Assembly: GCF_003432115.1 (NCBI RefSeq) | Contig: NZ_QWDC01000005.1 | Location: 1-64,000, forward strand | DNA from: Mucilaginibacter conchicola | GTDB taxonomy: Bacteria; Bacteroidota; Bacteroidia; Sphingobacteriales; Sphingobacteriaceae | DNA: 64,000 bases | Direction of reading: 5' to 3' | Part shown: positions 44,369 to 54,107 of the stretch, in pieces | Numbering within the stretch: the first letter of the stretch is position 1 | How the letters are laid out: each line of letters starts with the position of its first letter | The notes under the pieces: model-generated | What the model was told of the DNA's origin: nothing | What the model saw: the letters and a program-made list of their open reading frames with translations, nothing else | The model's database searches: none | Program-made: the position numbers and the translations under genes

Positions 44369-46351
44369 ATGATCAACAGCTTTGACCGTAACCTCCGCCT
44401 GGGTTATGGTTTTTCTATAATTGTCCTTATCACTGTCAGCCTGGTCTCCTGGCTCACTTTAAATAGTTTGATCAATTCCAATAGAGCAGTCGTGCACAGC
44501 AGCGAAGTCATGCAAAAGCTTGAGCAACTTTTATCTACAATGAAAGATGCGGAGACAGGGCAGCGCGGCTATCTGCTGACCGGACAGTTAAAATATCTTC
44601 AGCCTTTTAATGGCGCTAATAAACAAGCAGCCTACCTAGCCGTTGAGATCAGGGGACTAACTGCAGACAACCCTGTCCAGCAAAAAAACCTTAAGGAAAT
44701 CGAAAGCATTCTTCGCCAAAGGCTCAACATCTTCCAGCAGCTCGTCGTAAAAAAACAGAATAGTGCGACAATCTTGTCGGATGATCTGGAAGCAGGAAAA
44801 GCCGCTATGGATGCTTTGCGAAATGCGGTCCGAAAAGCAGAATATGACGAGCGGATCCTATTAAAATCACGCCAGGAACGTTTTGGACAGTATACCGACC
44901 TGGTACCTCCATTTATACTTTTTGCACTGATCATGGCACTTGGTATTACTTTTTACTCTTACCGCAATGTAACAGGGCAAGTCACCGAACGCGAAAAGCT
45001 GCGCCGAAATCTCGAGCAAAGTGAAGAGGAAACTCAAGCGCTGAACGAGGAACTAACCGCCGCAAACGAAGAGATCACCGCTGCCAATGAAGAGTTAACA
45101 TCGATCAACGAAGAACTCGCAGAGGCGCGTGACGAACTGGTAGCGGTCAATGAATCACTCGAAGTTCGCGTTACACAGCGCACGCAGGCTTTGCAAAAAA
45201 GCGAGCAGGAAACCCAGGCGCTGAACGAAGAGCTGATGGCCATGAATGAAGAGATCACTGCCACAAACGAGGAATTGCAATCAGCTAATGAAGAACTACG
45301 GCAGGCAGATGAACGCAGCGCAAAACTGGCGGCTATCGTTGAATCATCAGACGATGCCATTATTGGTAAGGACCTCGATGGAATTATTACCGCCTGGAAC
45401 CGTGGTGCGGAGATCATTTTTGGTTATCGGGAAGAAGAGGTGATCGGCGGTCCCATATTAAAGCTGGTGCCTGCGCATTTGCATCATGAAGAACCGCTGA
45501 TCCTTGATCGTTTACGCAAAGGTGAAAAGATAGACCATTACGAAACTATCCGCCAGACAGCAGACGGCCGTCAGATCAATGTTTCACTTACCATTTCCCC
45601 TATCAAAGATAAAGAAGGTAAGGTGATCGGTGTATCAAAAATCGCCCGCGATATCACTGAACAAAAACGCGATGAAGAACGTAAGAATGATTTCATCGGC
45701 ATGGCCAGTCATGAATTGAAAACTCCGCTAACCTCCATGACCGCTCTGGTGCAGGTGCTGCAACAGAAACTGAAGGACAGCACTGACCCATTCATTCCCC
45801 AGGCATTAGCAAAAACTGCGTTACAGGCAAAAAAAATGGGTAATCTGATCAACGGTTTCCTCAACGTGTCGCGCCTGGAATCCGGCAAACTAGAAATCGT
45901 CAAAAATCGTTTTGAACTTTGCGGGCTGATAGACGAATATATAGATGAAATGAGACTGACCGCTAGCAGCCATAAGTTCATATTTGAGGATCGAACATCC
46001 ATTTTTGTGGACGCAGACCGGGAAAAAATCGGTTCAGTCGTTTCCAATCTGCTTTCCAATGCAGTGAAATATTCGCCTAAAGGGGAACTTATCACCATCA
46101 AGTGTCAAACCGCCGGAGTAGAAGCACAATTTAGTGTGCAAGATGAAGGTTTAGGTATTCGCGCACAAGACAAGATCAAGATTTTTGACCGCTATTATAG
46201 AGCAATAGGCGAAGGCACTAAAAACATTTCCGGATTCGGCGTAGGACTATACCTGAGTGCTGAGATCATCGAACGCCACGAAGGCCGTATCTGGGTAGAA
46301 AGTGAAAACGGAACCGGATCAACTTTCTTTTTTTCCTTACCTATAGCTTAG
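44369..46351 (+). CDS. membrane sensor histidine kinase, CHASE3-coiled coil-PAS-HisKA
   Basis: 660 residues: TM1 (about 12-33), an extracytoplasmic CHASE3-like helical domain (MKDAETGQRGYLLTGQLKYLQPF), TM2 (about 180-200) and a long coiled coil (about 215-315). Then comes a PAS domain (VESSDDAIIGKDLDGIITAWNRGAEIIFGY), HisKA (MASHELKTPLTSM, His448) and HATPase_c (NLLSNAVKYSPKG, DEGLGI, GFGVGLYLSAEI). The coiled coil carries an internal repeat: ETQALNEEL...TAANEEI and ETQALNEEL...MAMNEEI. No regulator is adjacent. It follows the mutasome operon but has its own spacing, so it may be independent. Confidence 0.88.
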   Translation: MINSFDRNLRLGYGFSIIVLITVSLVSWLTLNSLINSNRAVVHSSEVMQKLEQLLSTMKDAETGQRGYLLTGQLKYLQPFNGANKQAAYLAVEIRGLTADNPVQQKNLKEIESILRQRLNIFQQLVVKKQNSATILSDDLEAGKAAMDALRNAVRKAEYDERILLKSRQERFGQYTDLVPPFILFALIMALGITFYSYRNVTGQVTEREKLRRNLEQSEEETQALNEELTAANEEITAANEELTSINEELAEARDELVAVNESLEVRVTQRTQALQKSEQETQALNEELMAMNEEITATNEELQSANEELRQADERSAKLAAIVESSDDAIIGKDLDGIITAWNRGAEIIFGYREEEVIGGPILKLVPAHLHHEEPLILDRLRKGEKIDHYETIRQTADGRQINVSLTISPIKDKEGKVIGVSKIARDITEQKRDEERKNDFIGMASHELKTPLTSMTALVQVLQQKLKDSTDPFIPQALAKTALQAKKMGNLINGFLNVSRLESGKLEIVKNRFELCGLIDEYIDEMRLTASSHKFIFEDRTSIFVDADREKIGSVVSNLLSNAVKYSPKGELITIKCQTAGVEAQFSVQDEGLGIRAQDKIKIFDRYYRAIGEGTKNISGFGVGLYLSAEIIERHEGRIWVESENGTGSTFFFSLPIA

Positions 46352-46533
46352 GAAATTCTTGCCGCAGACATTTTTTTAAATCATAGAAGTAACAGATGCG
46401 TGCAAGGAGCACAATTATGCATTTGCGTTCATTACTTAAAATTATATTGTCCAAGCATTGCTAATTCAGGCCTTATAACAAATCTGTAATGTATGTAAAA
46501 AAAAGTGCTGCAAGGACAATTGCTTGAAGATTT

Positions 46534-46740
46534 TCAAGACTTCAATATTTTAAAGTCCCTTTCCTGGTAAGACGACCAAACGCTAAAATGAAGATCGGTC
46601 TTCCGTTGCCTAATCCGTTCAACATTTAATATTACCGCCTGATAAATCTCTTCGTAATATGACTGAAAACTTTGTCCTCCCGGCTTCCGGAACACAAAAA
46701 CTCCGTCGTCCAAGCGCAGATTGTTTCCGTGTTTTGGCAT
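46534..46740 (-). pseudogene. truncated duplicate of the 38231 gene
   Basis: 68 codons (MPKHGNNLRLDDGVFVFRKPGGQ ... WSSYQERDFKILKS), near-identical in pattern to the C-terminal 68 residues of the 84-residue protein at 38231. Upstream in the same frame the homology continues (FIKAKMPKHG against FLKQEMPKHG) but meets a TAA stop. The original N-terminus is therefore lost. The remaining ATG could still be used, but a degraded copy is more likely. Confidence 0.65.
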
Positions 46741-46863
46741 TTTTGCTTTAATAAATAGATTCCATTAGTCATGTTGGGCGCTGGATAATCCTAAATGATT
46801 AAAACTATTAGGAATGCAATCTGTTAAAAAACTGAAAAACAGTTGGTTACACCAATAAAAACA

Positions 46864-47082
46864 ATGGCAACGGACAGGATATTTGCAGTGGCCTATTTAC
46901 GAGCCGTTGAAAAAAAGAACGGCAAATTCTTTGCTGCAAATAAGTTTGACATCATGGATTTTGTAAGTCTCAAGGGCAAAGCGATAGTCACCGTCCATAT
47001 TACTAATGATGCAATGCCCGAAAACATCATCTATGAGATAGAGACAATGTTTGGAGGGATTAAAATTCGTTTTGTGGGTTGA
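46864..47082 (+). CDS. 72-residue hypothetical protein
   Basis: Starts at ATG 46864 (MATDRIFAVAYLRAVEKKNGKFF). A compact alpha/beta-looking sequence with VSLKGKAIVTVHITNDAMPE and IIYEIETMFGGIKIRFVG. A hairpin (AACTG-AAAAA-CAGTT, 46830-46844) lies just upstream. No family recognised. Confidence 0.45.
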   Translation: MATDRIFAVAYLRAVEKKNGKFFAANKFDIMDFVSLKGKAIVTVHITNDAMPENIIYEIETMFGGIKIRFVG

Positions 47083-47254
47083 GGTCGTACAAGGGCAACC
47101 TTAATACCTTCACCAGTGCCGCCAGAAAGCGCCAAAAGTCGGTTCTAAACTTTCGGTTATCTTCGGACACTCAGGGCCTTTATTGGTGTTAGTGTCCCCT
47201 ATAGATGAGTAAATTAAGCATTAAAAATTTATTAAAAAACGTAGTTTTGTGTAA

Positions 47255-48439
47255 ATGCCACAAAAACAGGAACTCGATTTTTCAGCTGACGTTGCCGCAG
47301 TACAACGCATCCCGGTCATTGATGAATTGCTTAGCATCATTTGCCGCACGACCGGTATGGGCTTTGCAGCAGTAGCCCGTGTCACCGAAGATCGCTGGAT
47401 CGCCTGCGCGACCCATGATGAGGTGAATTTTGGATTGGAGCCCGGAGGCGAATTAAAAGTGGATACCACCATTTGTCATGAGATCCGTCAGCACCGGGAC
47501 GCCGTAGCCTTTGACAGTGTTCTAAACGACCCGAGGTATGCCGATCACCACACACCCAAGATTTATGGCTTAAAAAGCTATATCTCGGTGCCTTTATTTT
47601 TGAAGAACGGGCATTTCTTTGGTACCCTTTGCGCAATTGATCCCCAATCGCACCGCGTGAACAACCCGGAGACCCTAGGCATGTTCCGTTTTTACGCGGA
47701 ACTGATCGCCTTTCACCTCGACGCGATCGACCGCCTAGAACGTTCGGAAGCACGATTGGCCGAAGAACGGCAGATAGCAGAGTTGCGGGAGCAGTTTATC
47801 GCAATACTGGGACACGACCTGCGCAACCCGGTCGGCGCGATCAATAATGTTGCGCAGCTGATGCTGCGCATGCCGCTCGATGACCGTATGCGACGCCTCG
47901 CGCACATTCTGCGGGACTCTTCCTTCAGAATGCGGGAGCTGATCGAGAACGTACTCGATTTCGCGCGCGGAAAACTTGGGGAAGGAATCATCCTGGACCG
48001 CCAGGATGTCAGCCTGGACGAACCGATCCGCTTAATCATCTCTGAACTGGAACTGTCCTGGCCGGAGCGTAAGGTCGAACTGGAGTTGCAGAATGATCTG
48101 ATGGTCACAGTGGACGTTAAGCGTATCATGCAGCTGTTTTCTAACCTGCTCAGTAATGCCCTGACCCATGGGGCCAAAGACCAACCGGTAGTGGTATCAG
48201 CCAAAGTCGATGACAAGCAATTTAGTTTGTCGGTCTGTAATGCCGGGCAGCCGATACCTGAGGTTTTGCTCAAGAACCTCTTCCAGCCTTTTTCCAGGGG
48301 AAAGATCAAACCGGGGCAACAGGGATTGGGCCTGGGCCTTTTTATCGCGGCCGAGATCGCGAAGGCGCATAGCGGCGAACTTGCTGTTAGTTCTAATGAC
48401 GAAGCGACCTGCTTTACCCTTACGATTCCGTTAGGATAA
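47255..48439 (+). CDS. GAF-domain sensor histidine kinase
   Basis: 394 residues with no membrane segment. A GAF domain (about 20-160; FAAVARVTEDRWIACATHDEVNFGL, GLKSYISVPLFLKNGHFFGTLCAID) leads into HisKA (AILGHDLRNPVGAI, His187) and HATPase_c (NLLSNALTHGAKDQPV, GLGLGLFIAAEIAKAHSG). Its TAGTTTTG -7 box (47242-47249) lies only 5 bp before the ATG. The receiver protein 66 bp downstream is the obvious partner. Confidence 0.9.
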   Translation: MPQKQELDFSADVAAVQRIPVIDELLSIICRTTGMGFAAVARVTEDRWIACATHDEVNFGLEPGGELKVDTTICHEIRQHRDAVAFDSVLNDPRYADHHTPKIYGLKSYISVPLFLKNGHFFGTLCAIDPQSHRVNNPETLGMFRFYAELIAFHLDAIDRLERSEARLAEERQIAELREQFIAILGHDLRNPVGAINNVAQLMLRMPLDDRMRRLAHILRDSSFRMRELIENVLDFARGKLGEGIILDRQDVSLDEPIRLIISELELSWPERKVELELQNDLMVTVDVKRIMQLFSNLLSNALTHGAKDQPVVVSAKVDDKQFSLSVCNAGQPIPEVLLKNLFQPFSRGKIKPGQQGLGLGLFIAAEIAKAHSGELAVSSNDEATCFTLTIPLG

Positions 48440-48505
48440 TTTATTGGTACATTATTTGTCTTTAATTACTATCCGATAGCCCCTAACCGGCCACCGGCCG
48501 GCAGT

Positions 48506-48880
48506 ATGGCACAAGAAAAGGTTCGCAAAGCGTTAGTGGTTGACGATGATCCTAACATCCGTGATATTATCATGATGGTACTCGACATGGAAGGGTATGT
48601 CGTCACAGGCCTGGATAACGGTCACCAGGTCATGCAGATCGCCAAGCTGGAACATCCTGATATCGTGTTGTTAGATGTCATGCTGGGCGATGCCGACGGC
48701 CGTGACATTTGCCGTGCCCTGAAGACTGACCCGGCAACTGAAGCGATCCCAGTGCTGATTGTTTCCGCTACGCACGGGACGGCTGACCTAAAAACCAGCA
48801 GTTGCGGCGCGAACGACCACTTGGCTAAACCTTTCGATATCCGGGAGCTAATTGCCCGGGTTAAAAAACTGGCGGCCTGA
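48506..48880 (+). CDS. stand-alone response-regulator receiver
   Basis: 124 residues, a complete CheY-like receiver: ALVVDDDPNIRD acidic pocket, phosphoacceptor Asp57 (IVLLDVML), VSATH switch Ser/Thr and AKPFD Lys. No output domain, so it probably relays phosphate or acts by protein contact. It lies 66 bp after the GAF kinase and is likely its partner. Confidence 0.9.
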   Translation: MAQEKVRKALVVDDDPNIRDIIMMVLDMEGYVVTGLDNGHQVMQIAKLEHPDIVLLDVMLGDADGRDICRALKTDPATEAIPVLIVSATHGTADLKTSSCGANDHLAKPFDIRELIARVKKLAA

Positions 48881-49015
48881 AACGGGGAAAAATTGCCACA
48901 TTTTATACAATTGATCGTGAATAAACTGGATCAAAACCGGATGCAAACCGTATTGCATTTAAAAACCGGTTGACAGCGTTCCTATTAAATTCTTCGAACA
49001 GTTTATTATTTTAAA

Positions 49016-49456
49016 TTATGGGTATTCTTTCAAGCCCCAAACAGAAACCGAACCGGCCTGAACCTTAAATTGCGCCCAGCCATCTTCATTAATCCTTATT
49101 TCCTCATTTATTTTATTTAAAAGATCGATAAATACTTTGCCCGCAAAATTACTGCCCAGCTCCATATTTTTGGTACCAGCGTCGCCATTAAAAATTAGTA
49201 CCGCGCAACCAGAGTTTTGATGTTCCTCGTTGCCGATTCTCGTCCATCCGATGCAATTCGGATGGTCGAAATAATCGTGTTGCTCACCATAAGCTAAATG
49301 CTTACGTGCATATAATAAAGCCTCCATCTCATCCACATTTTCTAAGGTAACTTTATGGTCTTCACCGTCTCCGCCCTTATCTTTATACTTTGCGCCGTAT
49401 AGGTCTGTATAGAAAACACAAGGATAACCATCTGCACGCAGCAGGATCAATGCAGC
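49016..49456 (-). pseudogene. C-terminal remnant of a GH13 alpha-amylase
   Basis: The frame reads ALILLRADGYPCVFYTDLYGAKYKDKGG, then MEALLYARKHLAYGEQHDYFDHPNCIGWTRIG and a C-terminal all-beta domain (SGCAVLIFNGD, VFIDLLNKINEEIRINEDGWAQFKV). This is the distal part of the barrel plus domain C of a bacterial alpha-amylase. The catalytic Asp, Glu and Asp are all missing. It starts abruptly at about 49453, where a different truncated gene begins, so it is a deletion remnant. Confidence 0.75.
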
Positions 49457-50100
49457 CCGCGCGCGAAAATGCGGCGCCCGGTGCCATCGGCATTCATGAC
49501 CAGTAGGGTAGCATTTTGCTGGTTAGTTTCCCCGCAATCATTGCAATCACTCCCCACCGTCATGTACAATTTACCGTCTTTTCCAAAAGCGATCATCCGG
49601 TTGTTGTGCTGGCCGCCATCCGGAAGGTCGCTTAACAAGGTGGTCGTATCTGTCACCATGCAATCCGCTGAGATCTTCCCGCGTTTTAAAGCTTTGCTGG
49701 ATACCAGGTACAACCATCCTTCGTGAATCGTAATACCGTGAACGTCATTGAACTGAGACCATACCGTTTTCAGGTCATCCATTTTCCCGTCGCCGTCTTT
49801 ATCAGATAATAATAAAACGTCTCCGACATCCCGTCGGGTAACATATATACCACCGTTGGCGGCTAAAGCCATCATTCTCGGCTTGCCAAGGCCGGAGGCT
49901 ACGACAGACACCTGCATCCCTGCCGGAACCTTTAATTTAGAGGTCATTGACTGTTTGAAATCCAAATGTGCGGGATAACTGGTATTGACCGTTGCTGTGG
50001 TAGGCGTTTCTGACGGGAGGCCTTTCTGCGCTTTACTTGTGATTGCGGATAACATCAGGGTAAAGGCTGTTATCCCGCTAAGTATCTGTATTGATCGCAT
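49447..50100 (-). pseudogene. N-terminal remnant of a PQQ-dependent sugar dehydrogenase-type protein
   Basis: 217 codons: a signal peptide (ITSKAQ), then the N-terminal blades of a soluble glucose/sorbosone dehydrogenase-like propeller. Visible are VSVVASGLGKPRMMALAANGGIYVTRRDVGDVLLLSDKDGDGKMD, VHGITIHEGWLYLVSS and NRMIAFGKDGKLYMTVGSDCNDCGE. The sequence breaks off at GRRIFARGLH* where the family continues with GLRN. It runs directly into the amylase fragment in another frame, marking a deletion junction. Expression of a short product cannot be excluded. Confidence 0.75.
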
Positions 50101-50281
50101 ATCAATTTAATATGAGTGAGTTGATTTTAAGTGATTCAGTTTTTGTAGGTGTTATAGATCAACAACAAAGCGGCCGAATAGATTTAACCTGATTGACAAT
50201 ATTTACCTCATAATAAAATTCAATTTCAGCGCACATTTTTTATACATAAAAACTTAGCCAGCTATTTCCCGTTTAAATTGC

Positions 50282-52804
50282 ATGTCTAAAAGAAAAACCG
50301 ACCTTTCCGGCTTTGTCCGGGTGCGCGGCGCACGCGAGCATAACCTAAAAAATGTGAACCTGGACATTCCACGTGATGCGCTGGTCGTGTTTACAGGCAT
50401 ATCCGGTTCGGGAAAATCTTCACTTGCCTTTGGTACGCTATACGCCGAGGCGCAGCGCCGTTACCTGGAATCGGTATCTCCCTATGCCCGCCGTTTGTTC
50501 AATCAAATGGCCATCCCGGAAGTAGACGAGATTGAAGGCCTGCCGCCGGCAGTTGCCTTGCAGCAGCAGCGTGGTGCGGTAAGCACAAGGTCATCAGTTG
50601 GCAGCGTCACTACCTTATCTAATTTACTACGGATGCTGTACTCACGCGCCGGGGATTATCCTGCAGGTCAAGGGATCATCTACGCCGAGTCATTTTCGCC
50701 TAATACACCTGAAGGTGCCTGCACCGAATGCCATGGGCTGGGATGCGTATATGAGATCACGGAGAAAACAATGGTGCCCGATGAAACGCTTACTATTCGT
50801 GAAAAAGCGATTGCCGCCTGGCCTTCCGCCTGGCAGGGACAAAATCAACGGGATATCCTGACCACCATGGGTTACAATATTGATATTCCCTGGAAGGACC
50901 TGCCCAAAAAAGACCGTGATTGGATCCTGTTTACAGAGGAACAGCCGGTAGTGCCGGTCTACTCCGGTTATACGCACGAGGAGATCCAGCGCTTTATCAA
51001 AGACAAGCGCCAGCCTGATTATATGGGTACGTTCACCGGTTCACGACGCTACGTCAGGCATACGTTTGCGAATTCGCAAAGCGCGCTGATGAAAAAGCGG
51101 GTCAGCCAGTATATGCTGAGCAGCGAATGCCCGCTTTGTCAAGGCAAGCGACTTAGGCAGGAATCTTTATCCATAAAATTTGCAGGTTATGATATTGCAG
51201 AACTATCAAGGCTATCGCTGGATAAGCTGGCAGCTATCTTCGGGCCTTACGCCAAGGGCGAGGCCGCCGCTCTAAGAAAAATGGCAGCTGCACATCCGGA
51301 AAAAGTAGTGGTCGCCAAACGCATCGCGGAAGACTTTGTCGCACGTTTGCAGGTAATGCTTGACCTTGGATTGGGTTACCTGACCGTAGAGAGAAGCACG
51401 CCGACTTTATCCCCGGGTGAATTACAGCGGTTAAGGCTGGCCACTCAAGTACGCTCCAACTTGTTTGGAGTGGTGTATGTTTTGGACGAGCCATCGGCAG
51501 GTCTGCATCCCGCCGATACCGAAGCACTTTTACGGGCTTTGGATAAATTGAAAGCTTCAGGCAATTCCTTATTCGTGGTCGAGCATGAGATCGATGTGAT
51601 CCGTCACGCAGACTGGATCGTGGATGTTGGCCCCGCAGCCGGCGAAAAGGGCGGGCATATTTTATATAGCGGCCTGCCGGAGGGCTTACGGAATGTCAAA
51701 GAATCTTTGACCCGTCATTATATTTATGAGGATGCGGTTAAAGGTTTAAGTGATCCGCGTATCGCTAAAGATTGGTTAAAACTGGAAGGGATCAGCCGAA
51801 ATAACCTTTTAAACCTGAATGTATCCTTTCCTTTGAGCGTCTTAACGAGTGTGACCGGGGTATCAGGCTCTGGTAAGAGCAGCCTCGTCAGTCAGGTATT
51901 GGTGGAACTGGTAGCTGAACAGCTCGGTTTACAGGTTGATATAACCGGAGATACAGAGGCTGATCCACTGGAACAAACCGAAGTATCAACCACAGGGGGC
52001 CGTATCGTTAGCGGAATGAAAGCGATCAAACGATTGGTGGTGGTTGACCAAAAGCCTATAGGGCGCACGCCGCGTTCCAACCTGGCCACCTATACAGGTC
52101 TGTTCGATCATGTACGAAAATTATTTGCGGCAACGCCGGCAGCTAAAGCCCGTAAATTCGATGCCGGGCGTTTTTCATTCAATGTAGCAAAAGGCCGGTG
52201 CCCGCATTGTGAGGGAGAAGGAATGGTCATGGTGGAACTCTTGTTCCTGCCGAGTGTATATACGCCTTGCCCGACCTGTGGCGGTACCCGCTATAACCCC
52301 AAAACACTGGAAGTGCAGTATAAAGACAAGAATATTGCCGAGATACTGGGACTGACCGTTGATGAAGCTGCCGATTTTTTTGATGAAGAGCCTGCTATCA
52401 GCCGGGCATTAGAAGTAGTCCGTGAAGTGGGTTTAGGATACCTGCGACTGGGACAGCCCGCTACTGAACTGAGCGGCGGCGAGGCGCAGCGCATCAAACT
52501 GGCTACTGAATTACAGCGAGGGCAACACGGCCAAACCCTTTATATCCTGGATGAACCGACTACCGGCTTACATCCATCGGACGTGGAGCGTTTGCTTCTG
52601 CAACTGAACCGCCTCGTTGATGCCGGAAATACAGTAATATTGGTGGAGCATGACATGGAGGTAATTGCTGCAAGCGACTGGGTGATCGATATCGGTCCTG
52701 GTGCAGGTGAAGCAGGTGGCAAAATTGTAGTCGAAGGCAAACCAGCGGATATCATTACAAACAAGCAAAGCCGGACGGCTCCTTATCTGGCAAAACATTT
52801 ATGA
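50282..52804 (+). CDS. UvrA2-type excinuclease ABC subunit A paralogue
   Basis: 840 residues, shorter than the ~950 of housekeeping UvrA, as for UvrA2. It contains two ABC modules with Walker A GISGSGKSSL and GVSGSGKSSL, signatures LSPGELQRLRLATQ and LSGGEAQRIKLATEL, and Cys-pair zinc sites (CTECHGLGC; CPLC; CPHCEGEG/CPTCGG). The UvrB-binding region appears shortened. UvrA2 proteins are linked to tolerance of DNA-damaging compounds, and this one lies amid repair genes. The DUF4385 start overlaps its stop (ATGA). Confidence 0.9.
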   Translation: MSKRKTDLSGFVRVRGAREHNLKNVNLDIPRDALVVFTGISGSGKSSLAFGTLYAEAQRRYLESVSPYARRLFNQMAIPEVDEIEGLPPAVALQQQRGAVSTRSSVGSVTTLSNLLRMLYSRAGDYPAGQGIIYAESFSPNTPEGACTECHGLGCVYEITEKTMVPDETLTIREKAIAAWPSAWQGQNQRDILTTMGYNIDIPWKDLPKKDRDWILFTEEQPVVPVYSGYTHEEIQRFIKDKRQPDYMGTFTGSRRYVRHTFANSQSALMKKRVSQYMLSSECPLCQGKRLRQESLSIKFAGYDIAELSRLSLDKLAAIFGPYAKGEAAALRKMAAAHPEKVVVAKRIAEDFVARLQVMLDLGLGYLTVERSTPTLSPGELQRLRLATQVRSNLFGVVYVLDEPSAGLHPADTEALLRALDKLKASGNSLFVVEHEIDVIRHADWIVDVGPAAGEKGGHILYSGLPEGLRNVKESLTRHYIYEDAVKGLSDPRIAKDWLKLEGISRNNLLNLNVSFPLSVLTSVTGVSGSGKSSLVSQVLVELVAEQLGLQVDITGDTEADPLEQTEVSTTGGRIVSGMKAIKRLVVVDQKPIGRTPRSNLATYTGLFDHVRKLFAATPAAKARKFDAGRFSFNVAKGRCPHCEGEGMVMVELLFLPSVYTPCPTCGGTRYNPKTLEVQYKDKNIAEILGLTVDEAADFFDEEPAISRALEVVREVGLGYLRLGQPATELSGGEAQRIKLATELQRGQHGQTLYILDEPTTGLHPSDVERLLLQLNRLVDAGNTVILVEHDMEVIAASDWVIDIGPGAGEAGGKIVVEGKPADIITNKQSRTAPYLAKHL

Positions 52805-53286
52805 GAAAAGATTCGCCATCATACTTAAATTTCAATAATGGAAAATACGCCTGGAAACCAGATATCGATTACCGTAAGCACCCCGAACAATACCGGGTAG
52901 GAAAAGGAGAACAGGGCGTATTGATCTGTGAACCTTATAAGAGCGAGATCGGTCAGAACTGGCGTTTTAAAACCGAGGCGATCGCTGTCGAAAGCAGTGA
53001 TAAGATCTACGCTCAGTTTTTGGATTATCTGGCAAGTAATAATTTTGTTGGTGCAGATATGGCGCGTAAGTATCTGCAAATGGGTTACACCCGGGCCCGG
53101 CGATACGCCAATTACAAGGGTGGCCGTAAATATGACGCGGAAAACAATTACGCGTTATTAGAACGCGGCACGGGCGAGGATGAAAAGGCGAAAGCTGCCG
53201 CGATCTTCTATGCCAAGTGGAAGGCTGCGGAGCATGATCAAACCTATGCCGCCATGAAAACAGAATGGAAGAAAATTCGAGGTTAA
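52801..53286 (+). CDS. DUF4385 family protein
   Basis: 161 residues: YAWKPDIDYRKHPEQYRVGKGEQGVLICEPYKSEIGQNWRFKT, then a helical end with YLQMGYTRARRYANYKGGRKY and AIFYAKWKAAEHD. This is the DUF4385 pattern. Function unknown. It is translationally coupled to UvrA2 by a 4-bp overlap, suggesting a DNA-damage role. A decayed second copy lies at 53968-54107. Confidence 0.8.
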   Translation: MRKDSPSYLNFNNGKYAWKPDIDYRKHPEQYRVGKGEQGVLICEPYKSEIGQNWRFKTEAIAVESSDKIYAQFLDYLASNNFVGADMARKYLQMGYTRARRYANYKGGRKYDAENNYALLERGTGEDEKAKAAAIFYAKWKAAEHDQTYAAMKTEWKKIRG

Positions 53287-53366
53287 TCACTTCTCTTCCA
53301 GTCAGTTAACAAAAATATCAATCCCTCCATTGCTGTAAAAGCGATATTGACAAATAAATCTTTATT
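53283..53366 (-). pseudogene. C-terminal remnant of the small membrane protein found at 54101
   Basis: On the minus strand the frame reads KDLFVNIAFTAMEGLIFLLTDWKRSD*, which closely matches the end of the protein at 54101 (ALLFNIAFTAVAGLTVLLTDWKSSD). Only the last ~27 codons remain. Its stop overlaps the DUF4385 stop, the same tail-to-tail arrangement seen for the intact copy. Confidence 0.7.
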
Positions 53367-53432
53367 TTGGTTGCCAGTCGTTCCGAATGACTTTCTTATC
53401 GACATTACCTTCAATTTTAAGTTGAATAACTG

Positions 53433-53852
53433 ATGGAAAATAAACGGCCAGCAGATATTTATGTGGTAGACGATCGTCCGATAGATAACTTAATATCCAA
53501 ATTGCTTTTTAAAAAATTCGATCCCGACATGGTGATCGATGAGATCAATGACGGGCCGACTGCCTTGAAACAACTGGCGGATATAGCCGCCAACGAACCT
53601 TTTTTTTTGCCTGATTTTATATTTTTAGATCTGAATATGCCTGGGATGGATGGATGGGAATTCATGACTGAATACAAACACTTAGGTATTGACAACGCGA
53701 AGAAAATCCAGATTTATATACTTTCTTCTTCATTATATCGACAGGATATTCAGCAATCTGATAACAATCCATTAATCGCCGGTTTTATCAGTAAACCGCT
53801 AACTATGGCAACAATTAAAAGTATACTTCAGCCATTCGATGCCGTGGAATAA
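53433..53852 (+). CDS. stand-alone response-regulator receiver
   Basis: 139 residues, a CheY/Rcp-like receiver: IYVVDDRPIDN pocket, Asp66 in FIFLDLNMPGMDGW, IYILSSS switch and SKPLT Lys. No output domain. It lies between two ~120-bp imperfect direct repeats made of remnants of its neighbours. It is similar in type to the receiver at 59282, though not closely. Confidence 0.88.
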   Translation: MENKRPADIYVVDDRPIDNLISKLLFKKFDPDMVIDEINDGPTALKQLADIAANEPFFLPDFIFLDLNMPGMDGWEFMTEYKHLGIDNAKKIQIYILSSSLYRQDIQQSDNNPLIAGFISKPLTMATIKSILQPFDAVE

Positions 53853-53967
53853 CGGAAACGAATACGTCAGATGACCTGAAACTATCTTTACATTTTATTT
53901 TTTTCACGCCGAAACATATATGACTCTGTCAACATGTATCTTCTAGAAGTTTGTTTTACAACCTTTA

Positions 53968-54107
53968 TAATTATGCATTATTAGAACAGGGATTGGGATA
54001 AAAAGAAAAGGCAGCGTTCTTTTATACGTCAGATGAGAGACGGCTGAACATAATCAATAATACATCGCCATAAAAACAGACTGGAAGAAAAAACACGCGG
54101 TTAATCA
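53968..54107 (+). pseudogene. decayed second copy of the DUF4385 gene (3' end)
   Basis: Reading NYALLEQGLG*KEKAAFFYT and, shifted, ETAEHNQ*YIAIKTDWKKK, this matches the end of the intact DUF4385 protein (NYALLERGTGEDEKAKAAAIFY; AAEHDQTYAAMKTEWKK). It has several in-frame stops and a frameshift. Nothing clear remains of the upstream two-thirds. Confidence 0.7.

Noticed and set aside
46788..46814. CCTAA...TTAGG inverted repeat resembling the imuA operator
   Set aside because: The spacer is far longer than in the two matching sites and the arms differ, so it is not counted as a third member.
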